Source: an uncultured Kordiimonas sp.
GTDB lineage: Bacteria; Pseudomonadota; Alphaproteobacteria; Sphingomonadales; Kordiimonadaceae
Length of the DNA: 64,000 nt
Direction of reading: 5' to 3'
Assembly (NCBI GenBank): GCA_947503575.1
Contig: CANNDZ010000001.1
Span: 2,170,001-2,234,000 of the forward strand
The notes under the pieces are model-generated. The model made no database searches. It saw only the letters and a list, made by a program, of their open reading frames with translations, and was not told where the DNA came from. This document shows, piece after piece, positions 46,485-55,653 of this stretch; the stretch's first letter is position 1; each line of letters starts with the position of its first letter. A program made the position numbers and the translations under genes.

Positions 46485-48383
46485 TTAAGCTGTCGGAACT
46501 TCTAAATTCAGCTTTTTCATTGTTCTTTCCAGCATGATCAGCGCCCACAAGCTGGTATGATGATCCCGTGAACCGATAACATGCTCTTCGGCCATTTGTT
46601 GAATGCCAAACATGTTGAAAAGACCACTATCGCCAAAGACTTCGCTTTCCCCCAAAGACATCGTATCGTCAGCAAGCTCATTTCGCAGCCAGCTCACTGT
46701 TGGCACATCAAAACCCTTCTTAACGCGATCTAACGTCTCGTCAGGCAGGAAGCCCCTGAGTGCATTCCGAAAGACAGCCTTACCTTCGCCGTCAACAATT
46801 CTCTCGCGCGCAGGAACACGCAGTCCCCACTCCACAAACTTATGATCCAAAATTGGAACCCGAACCTCCAGGCTGTGGGCCATGCTGGCACGATCAACTT
46901 TTGTCAGAATATCACCGCAAAGGTAGGTTTTAAGGTCGATATATTGGATTACAGACAAAGGGTCAGCACCCTTCACTTCATCTGCAAGTTCAGTAAACCT
47001 GTCGTGCGGGTGATAGCCCGCTAGTAATTTTCTCATACGACGTGAATGCCACCGTTTGCGATCTCGGTCGGGCGTGCGGCTGACGCTCTGGCAATATGCT
47101 TGGGCTGATGATCGGGCAAGTGCCTCGAACGTAGATTTAGCCCTAAGAACCTGAGGCGCTCTGTCCAGCTTGGGATATAGCACACTTAAAGGACCAAAAA
47201 GGGCTCTCCGCATAACCATAGGCATCATGCCCCGAAGAGATTCTTCTGCCATATGAAAGCGATGTCGCCTGTAACCAGCAAATAGCTCGTCTCCTCCGTC
47301 CCCCGACAGAGCGACTTTCACTTTCTCTCGGGCCAGGCCACACACCCGATATGTAGGCAGTGCCGACGGGTCGGCAAAAGGTTCGTCATAGACGTCAACC
47401 AAGCGGTCAATAAGCGACCGATCTGTTGCAGAAACCAACCGCCAGCGATGACTTGTTTTGAAATGATCTGCAACAATTTGCGCATACCCACTTTCATCAT
47501 ACGCTGGATCCTCAGATCCTATGGCACAGGTTTCAACGGGGGATGTACCCAATTTGGACATCAATCCGACGACAGCACTGGAGTCTACGCCGCCCGATAA
47601 AAAGGCGCCGAGCGGCACGTCGGCAATCATTCGCATCTTTACGGCGTCCTCGAGCCTCGCCAGCAGGTCTTCGTTTCGAGAAACTGTTAGGCCGGCAATA
47701 CCAATTCCTGGTTGCCAGTAGCGGGTCATACGCGGTGTTTTCTGACCTTTCTCCAAGGTCATCGTAGTGGCAGGTTCTAGCTTTAATACGCCATCAATAA
47801 TGGACTTCGGATCAGGCACATATCCCAAGGTAAGATAGTCTTCCAGCGCATCAATTCGTAACTTTCGCGGCAAATTTGGGACTGCAAGCAGAGCTTTCAT
47901 TTCGGACGCAAAGTAGAAATCGCCGTTTGGCAGAAAAACATAGTGAAGCGGCTTAATGCCCAACCGATCCCTAGCCAGAAACAACTTGTTTTTAGGCCCA
48001 TCCCAGATAGCAAACGCAAACATACCGCGAAGCCGTTCTACACAGGCTTCGCCCCACTCCGCATAGCTTGTCATAAGGACTTCGGTATCGGATTGAGTGT
48101 AAAACTTGTGTCCCAACCCTTCCAGCTCGCGCCGCAATGACTGAAAATTATATATCTCGCCGTTGTAGGAGAGCACAAATTCCTTGCCTGGGCTGTACAT
48201 CGGCTGTTGGCCACCAGCGATGTCAATGATGGATAGTCGCTTGTGACCAAGAGCCACATCGCCACCAAAAAAATACCCCTCGCCGTCAGGTCCTCGATGA
48301 TTGATTGCGTCCGTCATCTTGCGTATGACAGCCTCATCAATCCCAGACCCGTTGTGCGTCATACAACCTGTTATTCCGCACAT
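46485..48383 (-). CDS. XrtA/PEP-CTERM system amidotransferase (asparagine synthetase-like)
   Basis: A 632-residue protein with an N-terminal Ntn glutaminase domain (Cys2 in MCGITG, NHRGPDG) and a C-terminal asparagine-synthetase domain with the ATP-pyrophosphate loop LSGGVDSSA near residue 265. The family form found beside exosortase A is thought to act in polysaccharide assembly, probably amidating an acidic sugar or similar group, rather than making free asparagine. It overlaps the end of xrtA by 13 bases and is the last gene of the long XrtA locus. Confidence 0.9.
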   Translation of the reverse strand: MCGITGCMTHNGSGIDEAVIRKMTDAINHRGPDGEGYFFGGDVALGHKRLSIIDIAGGQQPMYSPGKEFVLSYNGEIYNFQSLRRELEGLGHKFYTQSDTEVLMTSYAEWGEACVERLRGMFAFAIWDGPKNKLFLARDRLGIKPLHYVFLPNGDFYFASEMKALLAVPNLPRKLRIDALEDYLTLGYVPDPKSIIDGVLKLEPATTMTLEKGQKTPRMTRYWQPGIGIAGLTVSRNEDLLARLEDAVKMRMIADVPLGAFLSGGVDSSAVVGLMSKLGTSPVETCAIGSEDPAYDESGYAQIVADHFKTSHRWRLVSATDRSLIDRLVDVYDEPFADPSALPTYRVCGLAREKVKVALSGDGGDELFAGYRRHRFHMAEESLRGMMPMVMRRALFGPLSVLYPKLDRAPQVLRAKSTFEALARSSAQAYCQSVSRTPDRDRKRWHSRRMRKLLAGYHPHDRFTELADEVKGADPLSVIQYIDLKTYLCGDILTKVDRASMAHSLEVRVPILDHKFVEWGLRVPARERIVDGEGKAVFRNALRGFLPDETLDRVKKGFDVPTVSWLRNELADDTMSLGESEVFGDSGLFNMFGIQQMAEEHVIGSRDHHTSLWALIMLERTMKKLNLEVPTA

Positions 48384-49912
48384 ATAGCACCGTCCTTTTT
48401 AACAGGACCCCCATTTATGGTTAAATAGCTATCCAGCGGAAAAGTCGATACAAATTGTGAAAATATTTTCCGTACCGTTTCTTTTTCAGTCACCAATGGC
48501 GCACTTAATACAATGATATAGCCGTCTATTTCGTCCTTAAAAAGACTTTGCCGGGCGGTCGATATCTTCTCCTCTACACCATTGAACACAGTGTCTTTGC
48601 CTGCAAAATATGTGGACCAGGTCATCATGCTGTCCGCGCCACGCACAAAGACACTTTCCTGAAATGGAATAGAGCAGGTTTCAGTTTCGGTGATACTCCG
48701 GTCTACAAGGCGCCATTCTCCATTAACCAGACCATTGCCCGGTTGGAATATCCGCCGACCCGAAGATAAATCCTCTACTTGAGCTGTATATGCGTAAAAA
48801 ACTGATCCGTTTTTCCGCAGGAGCGACCCTTTTTGTCCGGTTGCAGAACGGAACTTTGGGCGCACCACTAGGCCGGTATCATTAAGCACTCTGTAGCCTT
48901 TCATATCTCCAGCAATAAGCGGTTCGAGTACTGTCTGACGTTGTAAGGATTCTTCAATGTTCACTTGGGTATTCGGAGCCAAAGCCAACCCTGCCAACGG
49001 AAGGCTTATCATGGCGATTGGAAGCCAAAGGCGTGGTTTGGTCATTTCGCTACGGCTGCTATTACTCAGTGTTACGGGGGCGTGATCGCTCGACAACGGT
49101 TTGTCAGAAAACCTGTAAGCTGTGGTTATCAGCAAAAGAAGGACAAATGATAGAAACACCCACCCGTAAACCAGGTGGTCAAACCCCTTAGCGAGCTTCT
49201 GGTCAGAGAGTTCAGCAATGAGAAGAATAAGCAAAACCCGCAATGCGTTAGCAATAATGGGCAACCCAATACTGAACAACACAAGAACAATTCTACTACG
49301 CCAGTTTTCGAAAACCAGATGAGCCAGCAGCACACCGGTAAAGAAACTGGTAAATAAGAATTTGACCCCGGCACATGCCTCTGCAACTTCATACAAGCCG
49401 CTGGGCAAAGAAATCAGCATGCCTTGCGATGTATAGTCAGCCCCGATGATATCGAGCACCTGCACAACAATACCGGCTGTCATAACCTGTAACGGGTAAA
49501 CCAGTTCATAACCAAACGGGACCATAAAAAAGAGCAAAAGCATTGGGAAAAGAACAGCCTGATATGCCCTTAGACCTAACATTCCAATTACGATAGCCTG
49601 TATAGCAGTAACGAGCCCGAAATGGCTTAACAGCGCAACATCAAACAGCTTGCCTCCAATCCAAAAAAAACAGGCCGCTAATAGGATGAGCAAACCGAAC
49701 CCGGAAAAGGTTAACGGCACCTGGTCAAACTGCTTGCGTCGTGACCAAATTAATGCCGCGCTAACAAATGGCGCTAGAAGCCCATGGGCAAATACATCAA
49801 CCGACCATAGGATTCCCATCATATGCACAAGGGTGGCGTTCCAGGCACTTAGTAAAACTAAAAGCCCAGTTGCCACGCAAGCATAGTGAATGTGACGATG
49901 TTCAATAGTCAT
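48371..49912 (-). CDS. xrtA: Exosortase A with fused EpsI domain
   Basis: A 513-residue transpeptidase of the inner membrane. The first about 265 residues contain some eight membrane segments and the exosortase catalytic residues: Cys180 in EACAGVKFL, Arg225 in ANALRVLLI and His246 in FDHLVYGW. After a further membrane segment near residue 295, the rest is a periplasmic EpsI-type domain (WSTYFAG and similar), a fusion common in class A. It is predicted to cleave PEP-CTERM signals and join the proteins to an exopolysaccharide-linked carrier. Its ATG overlaps the upstream glycosyltransferase stop. Confidence 0.94.
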   Translation of the reverse strand: MTIEHRHIHYACVATGLLVLLSAWNATLVHMMGILWSVDVFAHGLLAPFVSAALIWSRRKQFDQVPLTFSGFGLLILLAACFFWIGGKLFDVALLSHFGLVTAIQAIVIGMLGLRAYQAVLFPMLLLFFMVPFGYELVYPLQVMTAGIVVQVLDIIGADYTSQGMLISLPSGLYEVAEACAGVKFLFTSFFTGVLLAHLVFENWRSRIVLVLFSIGLPIIANALRVLLILLIAELSDQKLAKGFDHLVYGWVFLSFVLLLLITTAYRFSDKPLSSDHAPVTLSNSSRSEMTKPRLWLPIAMISLPLAGLALAPNTQVNIEESLQRQTVLEPLIAGDMKGYRVLNDTGLVVRPKFRSATGQKGSLLRKNGSVFYAYTAQVEDLSSGRRIFQPGNGLVNGEWRLVDRSITETETCSIPFQESVFVRGADSMMTWSTYFAGKDTVFNGVEEKISTARQSLFKDEIDGYIIVLSAPLVTEKETVRKIFSQFVSTFPLDSYLTINGGPVKKDGAICAE

Positions 49913-51138
49913 GATGCACTTGTCTGTGTCTCGGCATCCAATGTACGGGCAATGTAATCATCGAGTTTTTGAAACGCACTCTGCCAAGAAAAATGCCGTG
50001 CCACAAAGTTTCGTGCTTCCAGCCCCATGGCGCGTCTGCGTTGTTCAGAATATAAAAGACCTTCAATTACTGAAACAAAAGCATCTGACGTTTCCGCCAA
50101 AGCGATCGCTGTGCTATCGGGGGCGCCTATGCCTTCGTTGGCTGCACCCGTGCAGACAACGGGTTTGGCCATTGCCATGCCTTCCAGCACTTTATTTTGG
50201 ATGCCGCGAGCCGTTTTCAAAGGAGCGACAACAATTTCAGCCTTGGCGATTTCTGCGGCCATATCATTTACGCCGCCCAGCACCCGCACGCCTGGTAAGT
50301 TAGCGAGTCGCTCGACAACGGGTGAAACAGGTCTCCCGGCGATATGAAATTCTATATCGTTGTCGCGTTGTCTTAAGCTGCTAAGCACCTCTTTTACAAA
50401 CCATACAACTGCTTCAACATTTGGGGCATAGTCCATTGCGCCGGTGAAAATGATGCGCTTCGCTATTGGCGTATCACAGTGTTTTTCAGGTGAAAAAACA
50501 TCAATGTCCACGCCATTTTCGATGCCCTCGACTGGCACCAAAATGCCATGGTCACTAAGGCTCTTGCGCATAAATTCTGCTTCGTCCTTACTCACCACCA
50601 TAGACGCAGCACTCTCATGTGCGACTAACGCTTCAAATTTCGCGAGAGTTTCAGCTTCTCGACGGTAAAGCCACGACATCAGAAATGACGCAGTATTTGA
50701 ATAGGCTCGCCATTTAGCGGAATCAACATCAACGAAGTCCGTCAAAATTGGGGTACCCGATCTGTCAAACGGCAAAAAGGTAAAGCTGGCTGCCGAATAT
50801 AAGAAAATCAGATCGACTTCATATTCGTTGAGCAAAGCAGCAATTTTTCTCCGAAACACCCTCGAGGGGTATGCATTCTCGGTCAATGACCCTCCATTTA
50901 AAAAGCCAGAGAGCGAGGACAGTTTTTGCTTGAACGGCGTTGCAAAAGAATACTCAACGCTTTCACATAATGTTTGCAGGTAGCCGACGTGCTGAAGGTC
51001 CTGTTCATCATCGACAAAAAAGCCTGCATGAACTTTATGATACTCACACAAGTGTTTTAGAAAATGCCATGACCGGATTTTGTCGCCTTTATTCGGCGGG
51101 AACGGAATTCGGTGGGCCAAAAATAAAATGCGCGCCAT
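49909..51138 (-). CDS. XrtA-associated glycosyltransferase (GT4 family)
   Basis: A 409-residue GT-B-fold glycosyltransferase. The N-terminal FLAHRIPFPPNKGDKIRSW block marks the exosortase-associated subfamily. The C-terminal donor domain has FTGAMDYAPNVEA and the PLKTARGIQNKVLEGMAMAKP block, with the conserved Glu. It probably adds a hexose to the lipid-linked precursor on the cytoplasmic side. It lies between femAB-like and xrtA, with a four-base overlap into xrtA. Confidence 0.88.
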   Translation of the reverse strand: MARILFLAHRIPFPPNKGDKIRSWHFLKHLCEYHKVHAGFFVDDEQDLQHVGYLQTLCESVEYSFATPFKQKLSSLSGFLNGGSLTENAYPSRVFRRKIAALLNEYEVDLIFLYSAASFTFLPFDRSGTPILTDFVDVDSAKWRAYSNTASFLMSWLYRREAETLAKFEALVAHESAASMVVSKDEAEFMRKSLSDHGILVPVEGIENGVDIDVFSPEKHCDTPIAKRIIFTGAMDYAPNVEAVVWFVKEVLSSLRQRDNDIEFHIAGRPVSPVVERLANLPGVRVLGGVNDMAAEIAKAEIVVAPLKTARGIQNKVLEGMAMAKPVVCTGAANEGIGAPDSTAIALAETSDAFVSVIEGLLYSEQRRRAMGLEARNFVARHFSWQSAFQKLDDYIARTLDAETQTSAS

Positions 51139-51144
51139 ATCATT

Positions 51145-52185
51145 TTATCCCAAATGCCGGGCTAGTGGCGGACCCAATATTTTTGAAACACCCAGAGGCA
51201 ACTTCGTCCAGAGCTTGCTTAGTTTCGAGAAAGGACCTGATTGTTGTGATAGGTTTGGTGGCTCAATTCCCTTTACCGTTCGCACTTGATAACCAAGCAT
51301 TTCGGGTTCGAAGCCCCAGTTTTTCTTAAACTTATATGGACCACTGTCTATTTTACTGCGCCCAAAATCAAAACTTGCGGCCCCCCGTTCCCGTGCAGAC
51401 AACATAAGCTGATAATACATGAAATCATGAGCCCCAAGGGCACGAACTGATTTTGTACCCCCCGCATAATATGGCATTACTATATCATTAAAATAGAAAC
51501 TCATCAGGCTCGCTACAGGCGCTCCGTCACTATCACAAGTTATCTGAATTTGAGCGTCATCCCCGAAAACATCGACCAGTGCCTTGAAGAGTTTTTTGGG
51601 AAACACCGGCGTACCCAGTGACAAAACGCTTTGCGCATACAGGTCATAAAAGACGTTAACGTCACCATTCCAGTCCGTTTTAAGGTTGTTTTTCAAACTT
51701 TTACGAACGACGGCACGTTGCTTTCTGGGGATTGCAAGCAATTGTTTCTCATCATCTTCAGCAAGCGTCCGCCTAAAGGTTGCTGCAGCGCCAATAGTTG
51801 ACCAGTTATCATCATCCTCATGGTGCCTCGTAACACTTCGGTTTTCAAACACAGGCAAACCGAGCTGTTGGGCCATTTGCCACGCATGATCATACAATGC
51901 ATCGGCTACCAAAGGCTCTGAGGATAAAGCCCCTCCATAAACACAAAACATGTTAGAAATCAGTGCTTTGCCAAACAGAAAGTGCTTCTTTACGGTAAGC
52001 GGAAGCGCACCTACAAGTGCACCGTCCTGCTCCGCGACCAAATAAGGGCAGGTTTGCCCTGCTCCGTTTTCTATAACTTGCTTCCAGCCCGCCAAATGGC
52101 AAAAAGTGCCACCTGATGCCCTGCGCACATAACTGTCCCATGCATCAAAATGCTTTGGTTCTAGTTGTGAGATTTTAACCGGCAT
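51145..52185 (-). CDS. FemAB-like XrtA-system-associated protein
   Basis: A 346-residue protein of the FemAB/GNAT-fold superfamily. It has HFDAWDSYVRRASGGTFCHL at the start, IPRKQRAVVRKSL in the middle, and an acetyltransferase-like second half with FDFGRSKIDSGPYKFKKNWG near residue 275. Related proteins transfer acyl or aminoacyl groups; here a role in modifying the exopolysaccharide or its carrier is likely, the donor unknown. It overlaps the deacetylase gene by 11 bases. Confidence 0.87.
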   Translation of the reverse strand: MPVKISQLEPKHFDAWDSYVRRASGGTFCHLAGWKQVIENGAGQTCPYLVAEQDGALVGALPLTVKKHFLFGKALISNMFCVYGGALSSEPLVADALYDHAWQMAQQLGLPVFENRSVTRHHEDDDNWSTIGAAATFRRTLAEDDEKQLLAIPRKQRAVVRKSLKNNLKTDWNGDVNVFYDLYAQSVLSLGTPVFPKKLFKALVDVFGDDAQIQITCDSDGAPVASLMSFYFNDIVMPYYAGGTKSVRALGAHDFMYYQLMLSARERGAASFDFGRSKIDSGPYKFKKNWGFEPEMLGYQVRTVKGIEPPNLSQQSGPFSKLSKLWTKLPLGVSKILGPPLARHLG

Positions 52186-53098
52186 CTATACCACTCACAT
52201 CAAATTCAGCCTTCAGCATGCTATCCAGTCGGCCGTATGAGCCAGATCGCAGCATATGCGACACTTTTGCTGCCATTCTGGATTGGCCTGTATAGTGACG
52301 AAAACGCGATAGTGCGGGCGCGTTTTGAATATATGGCTGATCAGGATCGACCTCCCACGGATGCATATAAAAAATTGTACCGACCCCTGTCTGTCGATAT
52401 GCTTTCTTCATCAACCAGTATGAGAGTTGCAGCGGCAATAGCCTGAAATATCCGCCACCTGACGCAGGCACGGTCCGCGACCCAAACTGTGCGACGGTCA
52501 TCGGAATTTCAATGATACTTTTATTCTTCAGAGGAAAGAATGGAGTCCGGGGCAAACCTTCAGCACCGTAGTGGTCAGTTTTTGCTGGAACAACGCTGGA
52601 CGAATAATAAAAACCTGCCGCGACCAACTGTTCATACAAATGCCAACAGTCTGGTGACATAGAAAAACTGGGGGCACGGTAGCCTTTGACTGCTACACCA
52701 CTAGCGTCCTCTAGCAAAGCCTTGGCTCTGGAAATATCATCTAGGAATTCTTTTGCTGAAAACTCAAATATTCGTCTGTGGTCCATGCCGTGACAACCGA
52801 CCTCATGACCAGCATCGAATATCTGTCGAAGTAAGTTTGGATACCGCTCTGCTACCCATCCAAGACAGAAAAACGTCGCCTTGACATCGGCCTCACACAA
52901 TAGGTGCAGGATTTTTTCTGTCTGAAATTGGACCCTGCTCTCCAGAGAGCTCCAATCTTTCCTATCAAGGGTGTTTTCAAATGCTCCTACCTGGAACCAT
53001 TCTTCAACATCCACTGAGAAGGCGTTTAACGGATCAGTATTGTCTGCTTGCGGCTGATTAGGTACCAGACGAAATTCATCTGGACTGACGACAGGCAT
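52175..53098 (-). CDS. XrtA-system polysaccharide deacetylase
   Basis: A 307-residue NodB-fold deacetylase. The metal/catalytic motifs are visible: FSVDVEEWFQ near residue 27, GCHGMDHRR with two zinc-type His near residue 115, and YRAPSFS near residue 155. The sequence DVEEWF is typical of the exosortase-associated group. It probably removes N-acetyl groups from the growing polysaccharide. It sits three bases after the ATPase gene and overlaps the femAB-like gene. Confidence 0.92.
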   Translation of the reverse strand: MPVVSPDEFRLVPNQPQADNTDPLNAFSVDVEEWFQVGAFENTLDRKDWSSLESRVQFQTEKILHLLCEADVKATFFCLGWVAERYPNLLRQIFDAGHEVGCHGMDHRRIFEFSAKEFLDDISRAKALLEDASGVAVKGYRAPSFSMSPDCWHLYEQLVAAGFYYSSSVVPAKTDHYGAEGLPRTPFFPLKNKSIIEIPMTVAQFGSRTVPASGGGYFRLLPLQLSYWLMKKAYRQTGVGTIFYMHPWEVDPDQPYIQNAPALSRFRHYTGQSRMAAKVSHMLRSGSYGRLDSMLKAEFDVSGIDAG

Positions 53099-53101
53099 AG
53101 C

Positions 53102-54139
53102 CTATTCATCGTCCTTTTTGCTATTACTTGCAAGTTGGGTCATCAACTGTGTCAATTGCTGCAAGGTTTGGTCTTGCGACTTCATCATGTTTTCAAGCTG
53201 ACTTATCCGATTGTCCATTTCTTTAGATTCTTTCGCACCTCTCGGTGCTTCCAATGGAATCGTAGCGTCATTTTGAGAACTTGGTGGCGGCGCAGAAACT
53301 GCTGATGAAACAGGAGTAACAGGACGGGTATCGCTTGTCATATCAGCAACCACAGCGTCGATTGTATCGCCGTCAATAGTATGCAGTTCTTCCAATGACC
53401 CGTAGAGTAACACCCTTGAGCACAGTGTATTCAATCTACGAGGCACTCCAGCCGAGTGATTGAATATCGCTTCTACCGCATCAGCGGTAAAGCAAGGGTC
53501 ATTGTCCCACCCAACAAGGCTGAGCCTATGCTGTATATAATCAGCCAGCTCTTCCTTCTCCATAGGTTCCAGGTGATGCGTTGCAATCACACGCTGGCGA
53601 AGCTGCTCTAGTTCAGGAGCGGCAAATATGCGTTCGCGAAATTCAGGTTGTCCGACCAGAAAGCTTTGGACAAGCGCTCTGTCGCCTTCCTGGAAGTTCG
53701 ACAGCATACGCATTTCTTCAAGCGCTGCGTTGGACAGGTTTTGGGCCTCATCCACAACAAGAAGAGCACGTCGACCACGAGCAAATTGCTCACGCAAGTG
53801 CTTTTCCAAACGCGCCAACAGCTGCCCTTTATCCTCAGCTTGGGCATCCAAGCCAAATGCGGCCACCACACTACGTAGAAGGTCTTCGGCGCTCAACTGT
53901 GTGCTAACGATCATCGCCGCAATGAATTCGTTTCGATCTAATGTATCGAATAAATGACGAACAAGCGTTGTCTTGCCTGTACCGATGTCACCCGTGACAA
54001 TAATAAAGCCCTCACCCTGGTTCAAACCATAGGTAAGATACGCCATCGCCTTTTTATGTGTGCGAGAACTAAAATAAAAGCGTGGGTCCGGCGTTAGCTG
54101 GAATGGGCGCCCCTGGAGATTATAAAAACTTTCGTACAT
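53102..54139 (-). CDS. XrtA-associated AAA ATPase
   Basis: A 345-residue ExeA/GspA-like ATPase. Walker A is GDIGTGKTTL near residue 50, Walker B is LLVVDEAQNL near residue 127, and the N-terminus (MYESFYNLQGRPFQLTPDPRF, given by its ends) is typical of the family. The last about 80 residues are Pro/Ser-rich and then form a coiled coil, ending in an acidic tail. It may energise or organise secretion of the polysaccharide. It follows the outer-membrane protein gene's partner set in the usual exosortase order. Confidence 0.9.
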   Translation of the reverse strand: MYESFYNLQGRPFQLTPDPRFYFSSRTHKKAMAYLTYGLNQGEGFIIVTGDIGTGKTTLVRHLFDTLDRNEFIAAMIVSTQLSAEDLLRSVVAAFGLDAQAEDKGQLLARLEKHLREQFARGRRALLVVDEAQNLSNAALEEMRMLSNFQEGDRALVQSFLVGQPEFRERIFAAPELEQLRQRVIATHHLEPMEKEELADYIQHRLSLVGWDNDPCFTADAVEAIFNHSAGVPRRLNTLCSRVLLYGSLEELHTIDGDTIDAVVADMTSDTRPVTPVSSAVSAPPPSSQNDATIPLEAPRGAKESKEMDNRISQLENMMKSQDQTLQQLTQLMTQLASNSKKDDE

Positions 54140-54145
54140 ATAACG

Positions 54146-55645
54146 CTAGAATGTCCCTCTTACGTAGAACGTAATCGCATTTTCTTTCAGGTCCTCTCCG
54201 TCCTGGTTCGATAACCGGCGGGAGTGATCATAAGAAGCCGCTATACTGAAATATCTTGATACCCTTCTAGTCCAGGTCAAGTTACCCACAACAAATTCAT
54301 CTACTCTCACCCCATCTTCAAATAAACTTTGACGGAAGCTAAGTCGAGCATTTAGTGACGTTTTTTCGTTAATTTCGTGATCGATACCGGTTGTCACACC
54401 CCAAGCTCGGCCTGTGCCGGAGTCATCATCGAAAGTACGCCACTCGTAATTTCCGCTAATATAGCTTCTTGTCCTCTTTTGCTGAAGCGTCAGTGTACCA
54501 ACAGCAGACCGTTGACGGAAATCCACATCCGAGAACGAAAAAATCGGGTCAGTCTCGTCAATCGGTAGATTTTCAGTATTTACAATGCCAAATTCATCGT
54601 TGAATGAAAGACTGTTAAGATTATCGTTTGAAACAAGTGTGTTAGCAGTAATTCTGTCTGTATAACTTCCGGTAAAGTTTAGCCTTGCAGAGAAAAAATG
54701 TTGAACTGAAGCGTACCAAATATCCCGAGCACCCTGCTTTCCGTATGAAACCGAAAGATCCAATTTGCTACCTGGTGTCCAACGAAAACCACCCTCCCAG
54801 CCAAAGCCATCTTCAGCCAAAATGGCGTTCTGGAAGTCATTATTTGTTACGTTCAGATTACCAAAGAACTGCCAAAATCGATTCACTTTGAAAGTAATCT
54901 CGCCGCCAGCTCTCTCATTGCGGAAATCATTGACTTCCAACGAACGGGATACCCTTTGCGTGTCTGCAAACAACCGCCATTGGAAATTCCGGAAGCGGTC
55001 TCCCGAGTCTAGGTTTGCAGCAATTTCATGGCTTGTTGCATCAGAAAAATTAATTGGCAGCGTATCATCGTTAAGGTTATCTGCAGGGCTAAGTTGAAGG
55101 CCAAAACGATACGTAAGCCTGAAATCAGCATAGTCCTTTAGGCCAGTCTTAAATATCCCAGTGCCAGTGTATTCCTGAACCAAACGGCGGTTTTGAGTGC
55201 GGTTTGCTGCACTGCCAGAAATACTCCCGCGTTGATCAATGAATTGCTGACGCAAACTGGCCCGGCCATTTACAGTAAGATGATCTTCCCATACTTCTGC
55301 GTCAAGCGTACCAAACATATTCTGGCGAAAGTCATCAGTGCCATCAGATAAAAAGTAGAAATGATCCAGAGAATAATCCAACGCTACATTCATCCGGTTT
55401 CCAGAAATGCGTGCGTTCATGCCTACGGCATTGTTAAGAACCACATCATATATTCTATCGGTCGGAGACAGGTTGGCGTTATCTGTTCCGGTAATTCTAC
55501 TTTCTACCCTTGGGTCAATATAGATGTGTTGTGCTTGCGCTGTCCCATTGAAAGCAGCTGCGCAAACTGCTCCGCCCAAACCAAGCAAGAGAACTCGATT
55601 CAGACCAACAAAAGATGCTCTGTGTTCCGGAAATGAAAAAACCAC
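54146..55645 (-). CDS. XrtA-associated outer-membrane beta-barrel protein
   Basis: A 499-residue protein with a signal peptide (hydrophobic stretch, cleavage after AQA near residue 38) and alternating amphipathic strands throughout, ending in a terminal aromatic residue (YVRGTF), as expected for a barrel. It matches the outer-membrane protein family that accompanies exosortase A. It may form or support the secretion pore, but its function is not established. It starts at GTG just nine bases after the kinase stop. Confidence 0.85.
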   Translation of the reverse strand: MVFSFPEHRASFVGLNRVLLLGLGGAVCAAAFNGTAQAQHIYIDPRVESRITGTDNANLSPTDRIYDVVLNNAVGMNARISGNRMNVALDYSLDHFYFLSDGTDDFRQNMFGTLDAEVWEDHLTVNGRASLRQQFIDQRGSISGSAANRTQNRRLVQEYTGTGIFKTGLKDYADFRLTYRFGLQLSPADNLNDDTLPINFSDATSHEIAANLDSGDRFRNFQWRLFADTQRVSRSLEVNDFRNERAGGEITFKVNRFWQFFGNLNVTNNDFQNAILAEDGFGWEGGFRWTPGSKLDLSVSYGKQGARDIWYASVQHFFSARLNFTGSYTDRITANTLVSNDNLNSLSFNDEFGIVNTENLPIDETDPIFSFSDVDFRQRSAVGTLTLQQKRTRSYISGNYEWRTFDDDSGTGRAWGVTTGIDHEINEKTSLNARLSFRQSLFEDGVRVDEFVVGNLTWTRRVSRYFSIAASYDHSRRLSNQDGEDLKENAITFYVRGTF

Positions 55646-55653
55646 CTGTAAAT

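Noticed and set aside
46485-48383. Lasso-peptide cyclase partner for the PqqD-like/kinase cassette
   Set aside because: It has an intact N-terminal glutaminase Cys, sits at the end of the XrtA locus, and matches the XrtA amidotransferase form; cyclases of lasso clusters lack an active glutaminase.
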